NCBI GenBank assembly: GCA_029265355.1
Contig: JAJUJL010000002.1
Span: 62,001-126,000, forward strand
Direction of reading: 5' to 3'
DNA from: Chloroflexota bacterium
GTDB taxonomy: Bacteria; Chloroflexota; Anaerolineae; Anaerolineales; UBA4823
DNA length: 64,000 nt
Shown: piece after piece, positions 6,981-16,111 of the stretch
Position numbering within the stretch: the first letter of the stretch is position 1
Layout of the letters: each line of letters starts with the position of its first letter
Notes under the pieces: generated by a model
Databases searched by the model: none
The model's input: the letters and a program-made list of their open reading frames with translations, nothing else
What the model was told of the DNA's origin: nothing
Program-made: the position numbers and the translations under genes

Positions 6981-9900
6981 CTATGGAAACCGGCTTAGGA
7001 CAATCGCTGGGGTAGGCAAGGAGGCTTTTTCACCGAGCTGAAACTCTGCCGGTGCTTTGCCAGTCTTTTCAGGGGCGCTCTGGTAGATATACAACTGTGT
7101 GCCTTCTTCTGCATTTTTGAAATCGACAAACGCCTGGCCAGTCAGCAGACCATCACTGTCCACTGCGCAGCTCGTGACCCAACCGATGACTTTACCGCGC
7201 TTATCGAGTACCGGATCGCCGTTGTGCGCCATGCGCACGCCTTTTTCAGGGAAGCGGAAGCGCACCACCACACCCTTGCGCTGCTGCTCGCGCTGTATAA
7301 AGGCTTCTCGCCCAATGAACCAGGGCTTGTAGGTTTTGACATAGGTGCCAAAACCGCCTTCTGCAACGCCGAGATCGGCATGGCCGCGCTGGCCTGAGCC
7401 AGCGCCCATCTCGTGGCCATAGAGCGGCAGCCCGGCTTCGGTGCGCAGCGAATCGCGCGCCCCCAGGCCAATGGGTTTCAATCCCGCCATGCCACCAACC
7501 TGGAGCAGCGTCTCGAATAGCTCCGCAGCCCGGTCGGGATGCACAAACAATTCGAAGGCCATCTTCTCGCCCGTGTAGCCCGTGCGGGAAACCACCAGGT
7601 CGAATCCACCGACGACCGCATCACACAATTGGGTGCGCTTGAGCGCCATGATGCGCTTGCGCGTCGCAGCGTCGCAACCCAATGCCAGCAGTATTTCGCG
7701 AGATTTTGGCCCTTGCAGGGCGATATCGACGCGCATGTCGGGGCCTTCCTTGGGATCGCGCAGGTTGCGCAGCACGACACCGCTGCCATAGGCGCGCGAG
7801 CAGGGACGGCGATTGTCGATCAGCACGCGGCCTTCCTTGACAGCATTGAGCCAGGCCCAGTCTTTATCATCGTTGGAAGCGTTGACCACCACCAGGAATT
7901 TTTCAGGGCCGCGCCGGTATACCAGGGTATCATCGATGACTTCCGCTTCTGGAGTGAGGAAGTGCGTGTAGCAAGATTCTCCGACGCCCAATCCACCGAT
8001 ATCGTTGCCGCATACGCTGTCCAGGAAAGCAGCCGCCTGTGGCCCTTCAGCCTGGTAGACGCCCATGTGCGCCACATCGAATAATCCCGCTGCCTGGCGC
8101 GTCGCCAGGTGTTCCTCCATCACACCGCTGTACCAGACTGGCATTTCCCAGCCCGCGAAGGGGATCAATTTTGCGCCCAGCTTTTTGTGCACCTCGTAGA
8201 CCGGTGTACGGCGCAGGGCTGCTTCTTTCTCTTGCCACTCAAAGCGGGGCAACGGTTCACCGGCGCCGGTTGGCATGCCAACATAGTAAGGCTTGACTGC
8301 TGCCGGTTTACCCACGACAGGCGCATCCTTGCAAGTCTTCTGGACAGGCTCCGCCTGAGAAGCCTTGACAACCACGGGCCCGGGCAACTTACGCTGGGCG
8401 TCGTCATCGAAGGCGACGTAGCCATCGGAAAGGTCGCGCAGCCATGCGGCTGCCAGCGAGGCCTGGAAGGCAGGTACGCTCAAGCGGTAGTGCTCCGCAG
8501 ACAAGAAGGTGATTGCGCCCTCCACGGTGCCTTTTGGCGTGTGCAGGCAGGTGGGTACGCTTTCTCCGGATTGCAGCGCAGAGAGATCGGCGCTGAGCGC
8601 GTAATCCAGGAATTGGCTGACACGATCCCCCATAAGATCGAATACCGACCAGCCAGCTTGCTGCTCGGGCTGGTCGTCCAGGTAATAGAAGTGTGGGTAA
8701 CCGTGCCGGGCGGGTTCGTAATCGATGCCAGCCTGGGCTGCCATATCCCGTATCTTGAGCTTGGCTTGTTCTAGCGCCTCAAAATCGACCCGCGCCCGAC
8801 GCAGTTCGCCGCGCCGCCCCTCCAGGCTGACCGGCGTGCAGGCTTGCAGCACATCGGCGATCACATCCGCCAGGGCGATCATTTCCGGCTCTTTGAAGCC
8901 TCGCTGTGTGACCCACGGCGTGCCCATGCGAATACCAGAGGGGTCCAGGGCGGATGTGTCGCCTGGAATGGTATTGCGATTGACCACTACACCGGCGATA
9001 TCCAGGATGCGAGCCGCTTGGTCGCCAGAGAGCGTGGCGCCGTCTGGTCCTTTGATGGTGCTGGTGTCAAGGTTCATCAGATGAGTGTTTGTGCCGCCGT
9101 AAGGTATGCGGAAGCCGCGTTCCTGGAAGCGCTGGGTGAAGGCGGCGCAGTTCTTGACGATTTGGGATTGGAGCTGGCGGAACTGCTCGGTGCGGGCGAG
9201 CTTAAAGGCGACTGCGATGCCGGCAAAGGTGCTGACATGCGGGCCGCCTTGCTCCCCCGGGAACACTGCCCGGTCGATCTTGCGCGCCAGGGCGGGGTCG
9301 GTGGTCAAAATGCAGGCGCCGCGTGGACCGCACAGCGATTTATGTGTGGTGAAGGTGATCACATGCGCATAACCGACAGGGGATGGGTACACGCCCGCGG
9401 CAACCAGGCCGGCGACATGGGCAATGTCGGCGAAGAGATAAGCGCCAACAGCATCTGCGATCTGTCGGAAGCGCGCCCAATCGACTGCCCACGGATAGGA
9501 AGAATAGCCGGCGATGATGAACTTGGGATTGTGCTGCCGGGCGAGCGCTTCCACCGCGTTGTAATCGATTTGCTCGGTGACGGGATCGACGGTGTAATGG
9601 ACAGCGTTGAAGTATTTTCCTGAGCGGTTCACCGACGATCCATGTGTCAAATGTCCGCCGTGCAGCAGGTTCATTCCCATGATCGTGTCGCCAGGATTGA
9701 CCAGCGCCTGGTAGACGGCGTTGTTGGCGGGTGCGCCGGAGAGCGCCTGCACGTTGACGAAGATCTGGTCTGCGCTGACGCCATTGGCAGCCATCGCTTC
9801 AGCGCAGCGGCGACGCGCCAGGGCTTCCACTGCATCGGCGTATTCCACACCTTTATAGTAGCGGGGGTCGGAGTAGCGCCGGAAGTGCGCCAGGCGCCGG

Positions 9901-10133
9901 TCATAGTCCAGGATTTCTTCCTGGGTCATCAGGCGGGTTTCTTCGTCTGGATATCCTTCGGCGTAAATATTTTGGAAAGTGGAGCTGAGCGTTTCGCGCA
10001 CTGCCTGAGGTGCGGCGCTCTCGCTGGGAATCAAGATCAATTTTCGAGCCTGGCGTTCCGCTTCGATTTGGGTGAGCTGGAAAACATCTGCGTCTAGATC
10101 GGCTAATGAGCCGCGGAAGAGAAAATCAGACAT
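6981..10133 (-). CDS. glyA-gcvT: Fused serine hydroxymethyltransferase and glycine cleavage T-protein
   Basis: 1050 residues from ATG 10133, preceded by AGGAG at good spacing; a TTG 15 bases further upstream is less likely. Residues 1-430 are a full SHMT: LILIPSESA, QALSGAPANNAV, and the PLP lysine K265 in TFTTHKSLCGPRG. Residues 636-1040 are a full aminomethyltransferase: RTPVYEVHKKLGAKLIPFAG, AGLFDVAHMG, RTGYTGE, LRTEAGLPLYGHE. Between them, residues 470-630 form an extra region whose middle (about 498-575) resembles the N-terminal part of the GcvT/YgfZ fold. SHMT interconverts serine and glycine with THF; GcvT releases ammonia and makes methylene-THF from the aminomethyl H-protein. Joining them could pass methylene-THF between sites. 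The separate gcvH-PA-PB operon has no gcvT, so this fusion is probably the only T-protein. Confidence 0.95.
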   Translation of the reverse strand: MSDFLFRGSLADLDADVFQLTQIEAERQARKLILIPSESAAPQAVRETLSSTFQNIYAEGYPDEETRLMTQEEILDYDRRLAHFRRYSDPRYYKGVEYADAVEALARRRCAEAMAANGVSADQIFVNVQALSGAPANNAVYQALVNPGDTIMGMNLLHGGHLTHGSSVNRSGKYFNAVHYTVDPVTEQIDYNAVEALARQHNPKFIIAGYSSYPWAVDWARFRQIADAVGAYLFADIAHVAGLVAAGVYPSPVGYAHVITFTTHKSLCGPRGACILTTDPALARKIDRAVFPGEQGGPHVSTFAGIAVAFKLARTEQFRQLQSQIVKNCAAFTQRFQERGFRIPYGGTNTHLMNLDTSTIKGPDGATLSGDQAARILDIAGVVVNRNTIPGDTSALDPSGIRMGTPWVTQRGFKEPEMIALADVIADVLQACTPVSLEGRRGELRRARVDFEALEQAKLKIRDMAAQAGIDYEPARHGYPHFYYLDDQPEQQAGWSVFDLMGDRVSQFLDYALSADLSALQSGESVPTCLHTPKGTVEGAITFLSAEHYRLSVPAFQASLAAAWLRDLSDGYVAFDDDAQRKLPGPVVVKASQAEPVQKTCKDAPVVGKPAAVKPYYVGMPTGAGEPLPRFEWQEKEAALRRTPVYEVHKKLGAKLIPFAGWEMPVWYSGVMEEHLATRQAAGLFDVAHMGVYQAEGPQAAAFLDSVCGNDIGGLGVGESCYTHFLTPEAEVIDDTLVYRRGPEKFLVVVNASNDDKDWAWLNAVKEGRVLIDNRRPCSRAYGSGVVLRNLRDPKEGPDMRVDIALQGPKSREILLALGCDAATRKRIMALKRTQLCDAVVGGFDLVVSRTGYTGEKMAFELFVHPDRAAELFETLLQVGGMAGLKPIGLGARDSLRTEAGLPLYGHEMGAGSGQRGHADLGVAEGGFGTYVKTYKPWFIGREAFIQREQQRKGVVVRFRFPEKGVRMAHNGDPVLDKRGKVIGWVTSCAVDSDGLLTGQAFVDFKNAEEGTQLYIYQSAPEKTGKAPAEFQLGEKASLPTPAIVLSRFP

Positions 10134-10515
10134 GGAGGTCTCCTGCAAAACATAGTGTGAGAATGATGAGTTAAGAAGGACTGCGTGTACTATATAGGAA
10201 ATCGCAGCGCTTCTTTCATCATCATTGTAGTACGGCTAAGAATATGGGTCAAGTAGGATACCGCCGGTTGGGCGTCCTGTGTACCGCGCGTGGCAACGCT
10301 TGTGGAAAATCGCGCGACTCGCTCTCCGTACACCGCATGCCCTTAACTTGAGCCCCCCTTTCTTTTTGAATAGTGCTACAATAGTAGAATAAGATCAGAA
10401 TTTAATGATTTTAATATTAGGACATACGCGGTTGACGGGGAATTGGGAATGTTTTGGCAGGCAAGGCCCACCAAAACACTCTCGAACCCAACTGAAGTGT
10501 ATAACGCCTAAATAG
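10134..10515. other. Non-coding region between divergent glyA-gcvT and a histidine kinase gene
   Basis: No credible gene is seen in these 382 bases. On the plus strand an extended -10, TGCTACAAT at 10374-10382, may serve the kinase gene; no convincing -35 accompanies it. In the predicted leader a small hairpin, GTTTTGG (10451-10457) with CCAAAAC (10471-10477), resembles two other hairpins in the window at 40271-40304 and 51194-51255. On the minus strand the glyA-gcvT promoter was not identified with confidence. Confidence 0.4.
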
Positions 10516-12309
10516 ATGTGCGCTGGCTCTTTGATCCCCGACTTTGAATCTACGGAACAAAACTCCGTGAAAGCTGACTACTTAAGTGCGCGCCTGGATG
10601 TCATTCACCGGCTGGGACAACTCGTCACCGCCAGCCTGGATCTTTCGGTTGTGCTGCAGCGAGTCACCCACGAGCTGCGCACCATCGTGAACGCTGATCG
10701 CGTCTCGGTGCTGCTCCTGGAGGGCGATCAGCTTCGCTTTGCTGCCACCAGCGGTGAAGATGCGGATATCCTGGTGGGTGTCTGCATTCCGGCCACTGCC
10801 GGAGTGGCTGGTGAGGTCATCCAGACGGCGCAACCAGTATGGGTAGGGGATGATTTAAGTCGCAGCAAGATCTACAAGGCAATTGACCAGGTATCCGGTT
10901 ATGAGACCTTCTCGATGCTGGCTGCGCCTTTGATACTGAATGCTGAAGTGATTGGAGTGATCGAAGCTGTTCACACCAATCCATACATATTTCACCCTGA
11001 AGAGCTGCAAGTCCTGCAGGCCGCGGCGCAGTGGGCGGCGATTGCTATCCGGAATGCACAACAGCACGATAACCTGACACGCCGATTGCGCGAAACTCAG
11101 ACCATCTCCGAAATCAACCAGGCGATTGCCTCCACATTGGAGATCCCGAGAGTATTGCAGTTGATCGTGGATGCTGCCCACCAGTTATTGCCCGGCGCGC
11201 AGCGCGCAGTAATCCATTTACTCGATGAAGAGCGCCAGGCGCTTTCGCCGGTGGCGATGACTGGCCTGGTTGATCCAGACTCTGAAAACTACCACATGCG
11301 CCCCGGAGAGGGTGTGGCTGGCAAGGTCATCTCAGAAGGCATCACGATTAATATTCGCGATGCGAGCAGTGACGAGCGATTTCTACCATTGGCAAACCCG
11401 GGCGAGATACGCTCGCTGCTGGTTGTGCCAGTGCAGTCTGGGCAGAAGCGGCTGGGTACTATCAGTGTACAGAGTGAAAAAGCCAGCGCTTTTTATCCAG
11501 AAGATGAGCGATTGCTGACCACGCTGGGTGTGCAGGCGGCGCTGGCGATCGAGAATGCGCGCCTTTACCATGACCTGGAACGCGCTCTGCAGCAGGAGAA
11601 ATCGGTGCGCGCCCAACTGGTGCAACATGAAAAGCTGGCGGCCATGGGAAAGATGATCGCGTCTGTGGCGCATGAACTGAATAACCCACTTCAGGCAATC
11701 CACAACGCGCTTTATTTGCTCATGCTCGATGAAAATCAAAGTGAGCAGGCACGCGAGGATATTCAAGTTGCTCTCGTCGAAGCAGAGCGCATGGGTGATC
11801 TGATCGCTCGACTGCGCACGGTGTACCGACCCGTAAGCAGCGACGAACTGGTACCTGCTGACCTGAATCCTTTGGTGGATGAAGTGTATCGGCTGGTCGC
11901 AACCCACCTGCGTCACAGCAATATCCTCTACGATTTTCAGCCAGATGGAGATCTGCCCAAAGCCTCTATTGTCCCCGCTTACATCAAACAAGTCATCTTG
12001 AACCTTTTCATGAATGCGGTGGAAGCTATGCCGGATGGGGGTGCTCTGATCGTCCAGACAGGTTCAACCAGCGACCACCGCGAAGTCTACCTGCGCATTG
12101 CGGATACTGGACACGGCATACCGGCGGAGGTTTTGCCCTCCATTTTTGAACCGTTCGTAACGACCAAGGAGAGCGGCACCGGTCTTGGCTTGACCATCAC
12201 TCATGATATCATCGCCCAACACGGGGGACGCATCGATGTCAGCAGCGAGGTTGGCCATGGCACAGAATTCGTCGTCTGGCTTCCGGTCGCGGCTAACCCT
12301 CCTTCCTGA
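10516..12309 (+). CDS. Soluble sensor histidine kinase, two GAF domains (NtrB-like kinase core)
   Basis: 597 residues, no membrane segment. GAF 1 spans about residues 25-190 and GAF 2 about 200-355, each ending in the usual AIAIRNAQ or ALAIENARLYHDL helix. A coiled stretch leads to a HisKA domain with the phospho-acceptor H386 in SVAHELNNPLQAI, the NtrB/atoS type of H-box. The ATPase domain follows: NLFMNAVEAMPDGG (N box), DTGHGIPAEVLPSIFEPF (G1/F box) and TGLGLTITHDI (G2). It would autophosphorylate on a cytosolic signal and pass phosphate to the response regulator encoded 15 bases downstream. The ligand is unknown. Confidence 0.92.
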   Translation: MCAGSLIPDFESTEQNSVKADYLSARLDVIHRLGQLVTASLDLSVVLQRVTHELRTIVNADRVSVLLLEGDQLRFAATSGEDADILVGVCIPATAGVAGEVIQTAQPVWVGDDLSRSKIYKAIDQVSGYETFSMLAAPLILNAEVIGVIEAVHTNPYIFHPEELQVLQAAAQWAAIAIRNAQQHDNLTRRLRETQTISEINQAIASTLEIPRVLQLIVDAAHQLLPGAQRAVIHLLDEERQALSPVAMTGLVDPDSENYHMRPGEGVAGKVISEGITINIRDASSDERFLPLANPGEIRSLLVVPVQSGQKRLGTISVQSEKASAFYPEDERLLTTLGVQAALAIENARLYHDLERALQQEKSVRAQLVQHEKLAAMGKMIASVAHELNNPLQAIHNALYLLMLDENQSEQAREDIQVALVEAERMGDLIARLRTVYRPVSSDELVPADLNPLVDEVYRLVATHLRHSNILYDFQPDGDLPKASIVPAYIKQVILNLFMNAVEAMPDGGALIVQTGSTSDHREVYLRIADTGHGIPAEVLPSIFEPFVTTKESGTGLGLTITHDIIAQHGGRIDVSSEVGHGTEFVVWLPVAANPPS

Positions 12310-12324
12310 ATCGAACAGATCGTG

Positions 12325-13131
12325 ATGAAATCCCTGGGCGGAAATATCCTGCTGATCGATGATGAAGCCAACTTACGGCAAACATTGACGCGCATCTTGC
12401 AACGCAGCGGATTCGAAGTGACGACTGCGGCGAATGGCGAGGAGGCATTACACCGGCTGGCCAACAATCCCTTCGATCTGGTCTTGCTGGACATTCGCTT
12501 ACCCGGTTTGAGTGGATTGGAAGTGCTGGAGCGCATCCGCAAGCAGGATGTTCGGATACCGGTCATACTGCTCACCGCGCATGGTTCCTTGCAATCCGCC
12601 TTGGATGCGATTCGCCTCGGGGCGACCGATTACATCCTCAAACCGGTCAATCCTGAACTGCTGGTGAATCGCACACAAGCGCTGGTGCGCGAACAGGTGC
12701 TACACCGCCGCAGGCTGGAGATACAAAACCAGATCGAAGCGCTCCAGGCTGAGTTAAAGGCGATCGAGCAGGGAATGGTGGAAAGAGCAGCTCCGGATGC
12801 GGGTGTACCTGCATCTAAAGATCGTTACTTGATCCGTGGACGGTTGGTTATTGACCTGCAAGCCCGCCGCGCCTCATTGGCTGAGCGATCGTTGGAGTTG
12901 GCCCCTTCGACGTTTGATTACCTGGTAGTGTTGGCTCGTCATGCGCCGGATGTGGTCAGCTACCAGACACTGGTAGCCGAAGCGCAGAATTACCTGGTGA
13001 CTCCCAATGAAGCGCGTGAGCTGGCAAAATGGCATATTCATGGGCTGCGCCAGGCTCTGGAAATTGATCCCCAAATGCCGCAGCTCATCCTCAATGTGCG
13101 CGGGGCAGGCTATCGGTTAATCGTGGATTGA
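12325..13131 (+). CDS. Response regulator, receiver plus winged-helix DNA-binding domain
   Basis: 268 residues from ATG 12325; a GTG three bases earlier is an equal alternative. The receiver (about residues 5-125) has acidic pocket DDE, phospho-acceptor D56 in LVLLDIRLPGLSG, the switch threonine in ILLTAHG and the lysine in YILKPVNPE. A coiled linker (about 130-165) leads to an OmpR/PhoB-like winged helix with LELAPSTFDYLVVLARHA and VRGAGYRLI. It should control transcription when phosphorylated by the kinase just upstream. The long coiled linker between the domains is unusual for OmpR regulators and may serve dimerisation. Target genes are not known; the five-heme lipoprotein gene 3 kb downstream is one candidate. 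Confidence 0.9.
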   Translation: MKSLGGNILLIDDEANLRQTLTRILQRSGFEVTTAANGEEALHRLANNPFDLVLLDIRLPGLSGLEVLERIRKQDVRIPVILLTAHGSLQSALDAIRLGATDYILKPVNPELLVNRTQALVREQVLHRRRLEIQNQIEALQAELKAIEQGMVERAAPDAGVPASKDRYLIRGRLVIDLQARRASLAERSLELAPSTFDYLVVLARHAPDVVSYQTLVAEAQNYLVTPNEARELAKWHIHGLRQALEIDPQMPQLILNVRGAGYRLIVD

Positions 13132-13215
13132 GCTGCCAACTTTTGCAAACTTATCTTTCCTGAAAGCAAACTAAATATTCATTAATTTCTGCGGATAATA
13201 GGGTTGGTGCAAATT

Positions 13216-16041
13216 ATGAATCAAACCAACCATTCTGCGCGTATTCTCATTGTCGATGACCATCCCAATACCGCTGCCATGCTGGCGCGCGTGCTGCAAA
13301 AGATCGCCCTCGATATCAACGTGTTGACTGCTCGCAGTGGTGAGGAGGCGCTTGAAAAAGCCGGAGATCAAGCGGTTGATGTATTGATCACCGATTTTAT
13401 GATGCCAGGAATGAATGGGCTGGAGTTGATCGAGCGCTTCAGCGGGGAGCTCAAGCCAGCCCACACGATCCTGATGACGGCTTATGATACGCCTGGCCTG
13501 GCAATCAGCGCCCGCCGCCTGGGGATTCAGGATTACATGGTGAAGCCCGTGCAACCGGATCGCATCCAGGAAATTGTCCTGAACACCTTGCGCGAGTTGA
13601 ATGTCGCTCGCAGTGCGGTGACCGCTCAAAAGAGCGACGTCGCCCGGATTTTGATCGCTGATGATTACCCCGACAATGTCCGGCTGCTGGCAGTGCGCCT
13701 GAAGGCTGAAGGGTATGAATACATCACCGCTGCAGACGGTGAAGAAACCCTGGCAAAGGTGCGCTCCGAGCAGCCGGACCTGGTTCTGTTAGATGTCGAC
13801 ATGCCCAAAAAGAATGGTTTCCAGGTGCTGGCGGAGATGCGCGCCGATCCAGAACTGGCCTGCATGCCGGTGATCATCGTCAGCGCGGCGAGGATCGGAC
13901 CGGCAGATGTGCGCGAAGGCTTGACCCTGGGAGCAGATGATTATGTAACCAAACCCGTCGATTGGCGAGAGCTGATCGCCCGCATTCGTACCAAACTGCG
14001 GGTAAAGCAAGCCGAAGATGAGTTGCGCCGCAAAAACAAGGAATTGAGCGCTCTACCCGGGATCAGCCAGGGCATCAGCTTGCACCTGGATTTGGAAGAG
14101 CTGGTGGAGCAAACCTTGCTGCGCACGATGGAAGCCCTGGATGCTTCGGACGCCTACGCAGCCATCATCCAACCGGACGGAAAATTATTCGAGAGGGCTG
14201 TGCGCAGCAAAATCCAGCACAAGCCCGAGAATTCAGCCGAGCACAGCCTGAGTGTGCACGTCGCCACGACTCGGCAAGGGATCATCATTTCGGATGCCGC
14301 GGTGGAGACCCAATGGGATCTGCCATTGAATGGCAAGACTCGCTCGCTGATCGCCGCGCCATTGCTCGGGCGGAAGGATGTCATCGGCGTGTTGACCCTC
14401 ACCCATGAGCGCCCCGGGTATTTTCGACCCGAGCACCTGGTGCTTTTGCAGGCTATCAGTTCGCAGGCAGCGATGGCGATTGAAAACGCCCAGCTCTACA
14501 ACAACGAGCACAAACGTGTTCAGGAACTAGTGGCGCTCAATATGCTCTCTCGGCAGATCAGCAGTTTCACCAACTCAACCACGCTGCTGGATACCTTCCC
14601 AGCCTTGATGCAGTCCACCCTGGGATACCCCATGGTGACTTTATGGCTGAATCAATCCGAAAAGGAGCCAACCATCCAGCTCAAGCTGCGCAGCCACGCA
14701 AGCGCAGCCGATATCGAGCTGGGTGATGAGGGTTCGCTGTCGTTGGCTCCGCAGCAGGCAGCAACCAACAACCGCGCCGTACTGGTCTCTGGGCTGGTGT
14801 CGAATAGCCCGGCTGGAAAGCTTAAGACCGGGCAATTGAAGCAAAATTCCCACGCGTTCCGCTCCGTGGCAGCAGCGCCATTTTTATTGCATGGCAGCCT
14901 GGCAGGTGTTCTGGCCGTGTACAGTCCAAATCCGGGACAGATACAGGACTCCGATCGGGTGGTGTTGGAAACCTTGGCGTCACAGGTGGCTTCTGCATTG
15001 GAACGCATCCACTTGTTCGAATCGGTCAACCGCGAGCAACGCCGCCTGGCGGCGGTATTGGACAGCGCTGCCGATGCCATCTTGATGTTCGATCAAGATG
15101 AGCGCCTCCAGATTACCAACCCGGCAGGTATGCGGCTGTTCACGGATATAGACGCAGCGGTCGGCCAACCGCTGCCCAGGGGCAAAGGCTATGATGAACT
15201 CATTGACATGCTCAAACAGGCTAAAGAGGAAGAGTCTGGATTGAGCGGTGAGGCCAGTTGGCCGGATGGGCGCACCTTTATGATCTCGATTGCGCCTGTG
15301 AAGCAAGAGGGTTGGGTGGTGGTCCTGAGCGATGTGAGCCATTTCAAAGCTCTCGACAAGCTCAAGAACGAATTCATCGCCACTGCTTCTCATGATTTAA
15401 AGAATCCTCTCACCACGGTGATGGGTTTTAGCGACCTGATTGGCAAGGCTGGTCCGCTAAATGAAATGCAGTCGGATTTTCTCAAGCGCATCCAACACGC
15501 CGCACAGCACATGCACGAATTGGTCATCAACCTCTTAGAGATGGCGCGCATGGAGATGGGCATTGAGCTGGACCTCGAGGATGTGGATATCGGGCAGTTG
15601 CTCACAGCCATAGAGGATGAATTCCAGCCGCAGGCGGCGATGAAGGGGCACCAGCTCGTACTCAACCTCGCGCCTGTCAGCCAGATAGTGCGCGGCGACC
15701 TGAAACGATTACAGCAAGTTGCTCGCAACCTGGTGGGCAACGCCATCAAATATACTCCGGATGGAGGGGTGGTGACCATCTCCAGCCGGGTCGAAAATGG
15801 CGAGGTGTGCGTGGCAATCCAGGATACCGGTATCGGCATACCAGCCGAGGCGCTCCCCAACCTGTTTCAAAAGTTCTATCGCGTGCGCTGCGAGCAAACC
15901 GAAAATATCGAAGGCAATGGGCTGGGTCTGGCAATTGTCAAATCCATCGTGGAACGGCACAACGGCCAGATTACGGTCGACAGCACGCTCGGTAAGGGTA
16001 GCACGTTTACGGTTCATTTGCCACAGATCATACCTGCCTGA
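13216..16041 (+). CDS. Hybrid sensor kinase: two receivers, two GAF domains, PAS-like domain, kinase
   Basis: 941 residues from ATG 13216; a TTG at 13204 is open but lacks a better ribosome site. Order: receiver 1 (about 8-125, D60 in LITDFMMPGMNG), receiver 2 (about 138-260, D193 in LVLLDVDMPKKNG), a coiled segment, GAF 1 (about 275-435), GAF 2 (about 445-600), a PAS-like domain (about 605-710, VLDSAADAILMFDQDERL), HisKA with H726 in ATASHDLKNPLTTVMGF, and an ATPase domain ending GNGLGLAIVKSIVE. Receivers placed before the kinase core suggest that it takes phosphate or output from another kinase, possibly the one encoded at 10516. No membrane segment is seen. Confidence 0.92.
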   Translation: MNQTNHSARILIVDDHPNTAAMLARVLQKIALDINVLTARSGEEALEKAGDQAVDVLITDFMMPGMNGLELIERFSGELKPAHTILMTAYDTPGLAISARRLGIQDYMVKPVQPDRIQEIVLNTLRELNVARSAVTAQKSDVARILIADDYPDNVRLLAVRLKAEGYEYITAADGEETLAKVRSEQPDLVLLDVDMPKKNGFQVLAEMRADPELACMPVIIVSAARIGPADVREGLTLGADDYVTKPVDWRELIARIRTKLRVKQAEDELRRKNKELSALPGISQGISLHLDLEELVEQTLLRTMEALDASDAYAAIIQPDGKLFERAVRSKIQHKPENSAEHSLSVHVATTRQGIIISDAAVETQWDLPLNGKTRSLIAAPLLGRKDVIGVLTLTHERPGYFRPEHLVLLQAISSQAAMAIENAQLYNNEHKRVQELVALNMLSRQISSFTNSTTLLDTFPALMQSTLGYPMVTLWLNQSEKEPTIQLKLRSHASAADIELGDEGSLSLAPQQAATNNRAVLVSGLVSNSPAGKLKTGQLKQNSHAFRSVAAAPFLLHGSLAGVLAVYSPNPGQIQDSDRVVLETLASQVASALERIHLFESVNREQRRLAAVLDSAADAILMFDQDERLQITNPAGMRLFTDIDAAVGQPLPRGKGYDELIDMLKQAKEEESGLSGEASWPDGRTFMISIAPVKQEGWVVVLSDVSHFKALDKLKNEFIATASHDLKNPLTTVMGFSDLIGKAGPLNEMQSDFLKRIQHAAQHMHELVINLLEMARMEMGIELDLEDVDIGQLLTAIEDEFQPQAAMKGHQLVLNLAPVSQIVRGDLKRLQQVARNLVGNAIKYTPDGGVVTISSRVENGEVCVAIQDTGIGIPAEALPNLFQKFYRVRCEQTENIEGNGLGLAIVKSIVERHNGQITVDSTLGKGSTFTVHLPQIIPA

Positions 16042-16111
16042 ACTGTATCGAACGCATCGTTGTGTCAGGGTTAGAAGAATGGGATGTAAAAGTATGCGAA
16101 GGAGAGAAAAT

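Noticed and set aside
15797-16111. Upstream extension of the five-heme lipoprotein frame
   Set aside because: It lies inside the hybrid kinase gene; a lipoprotein signal and ribosome site place the start at 16112.
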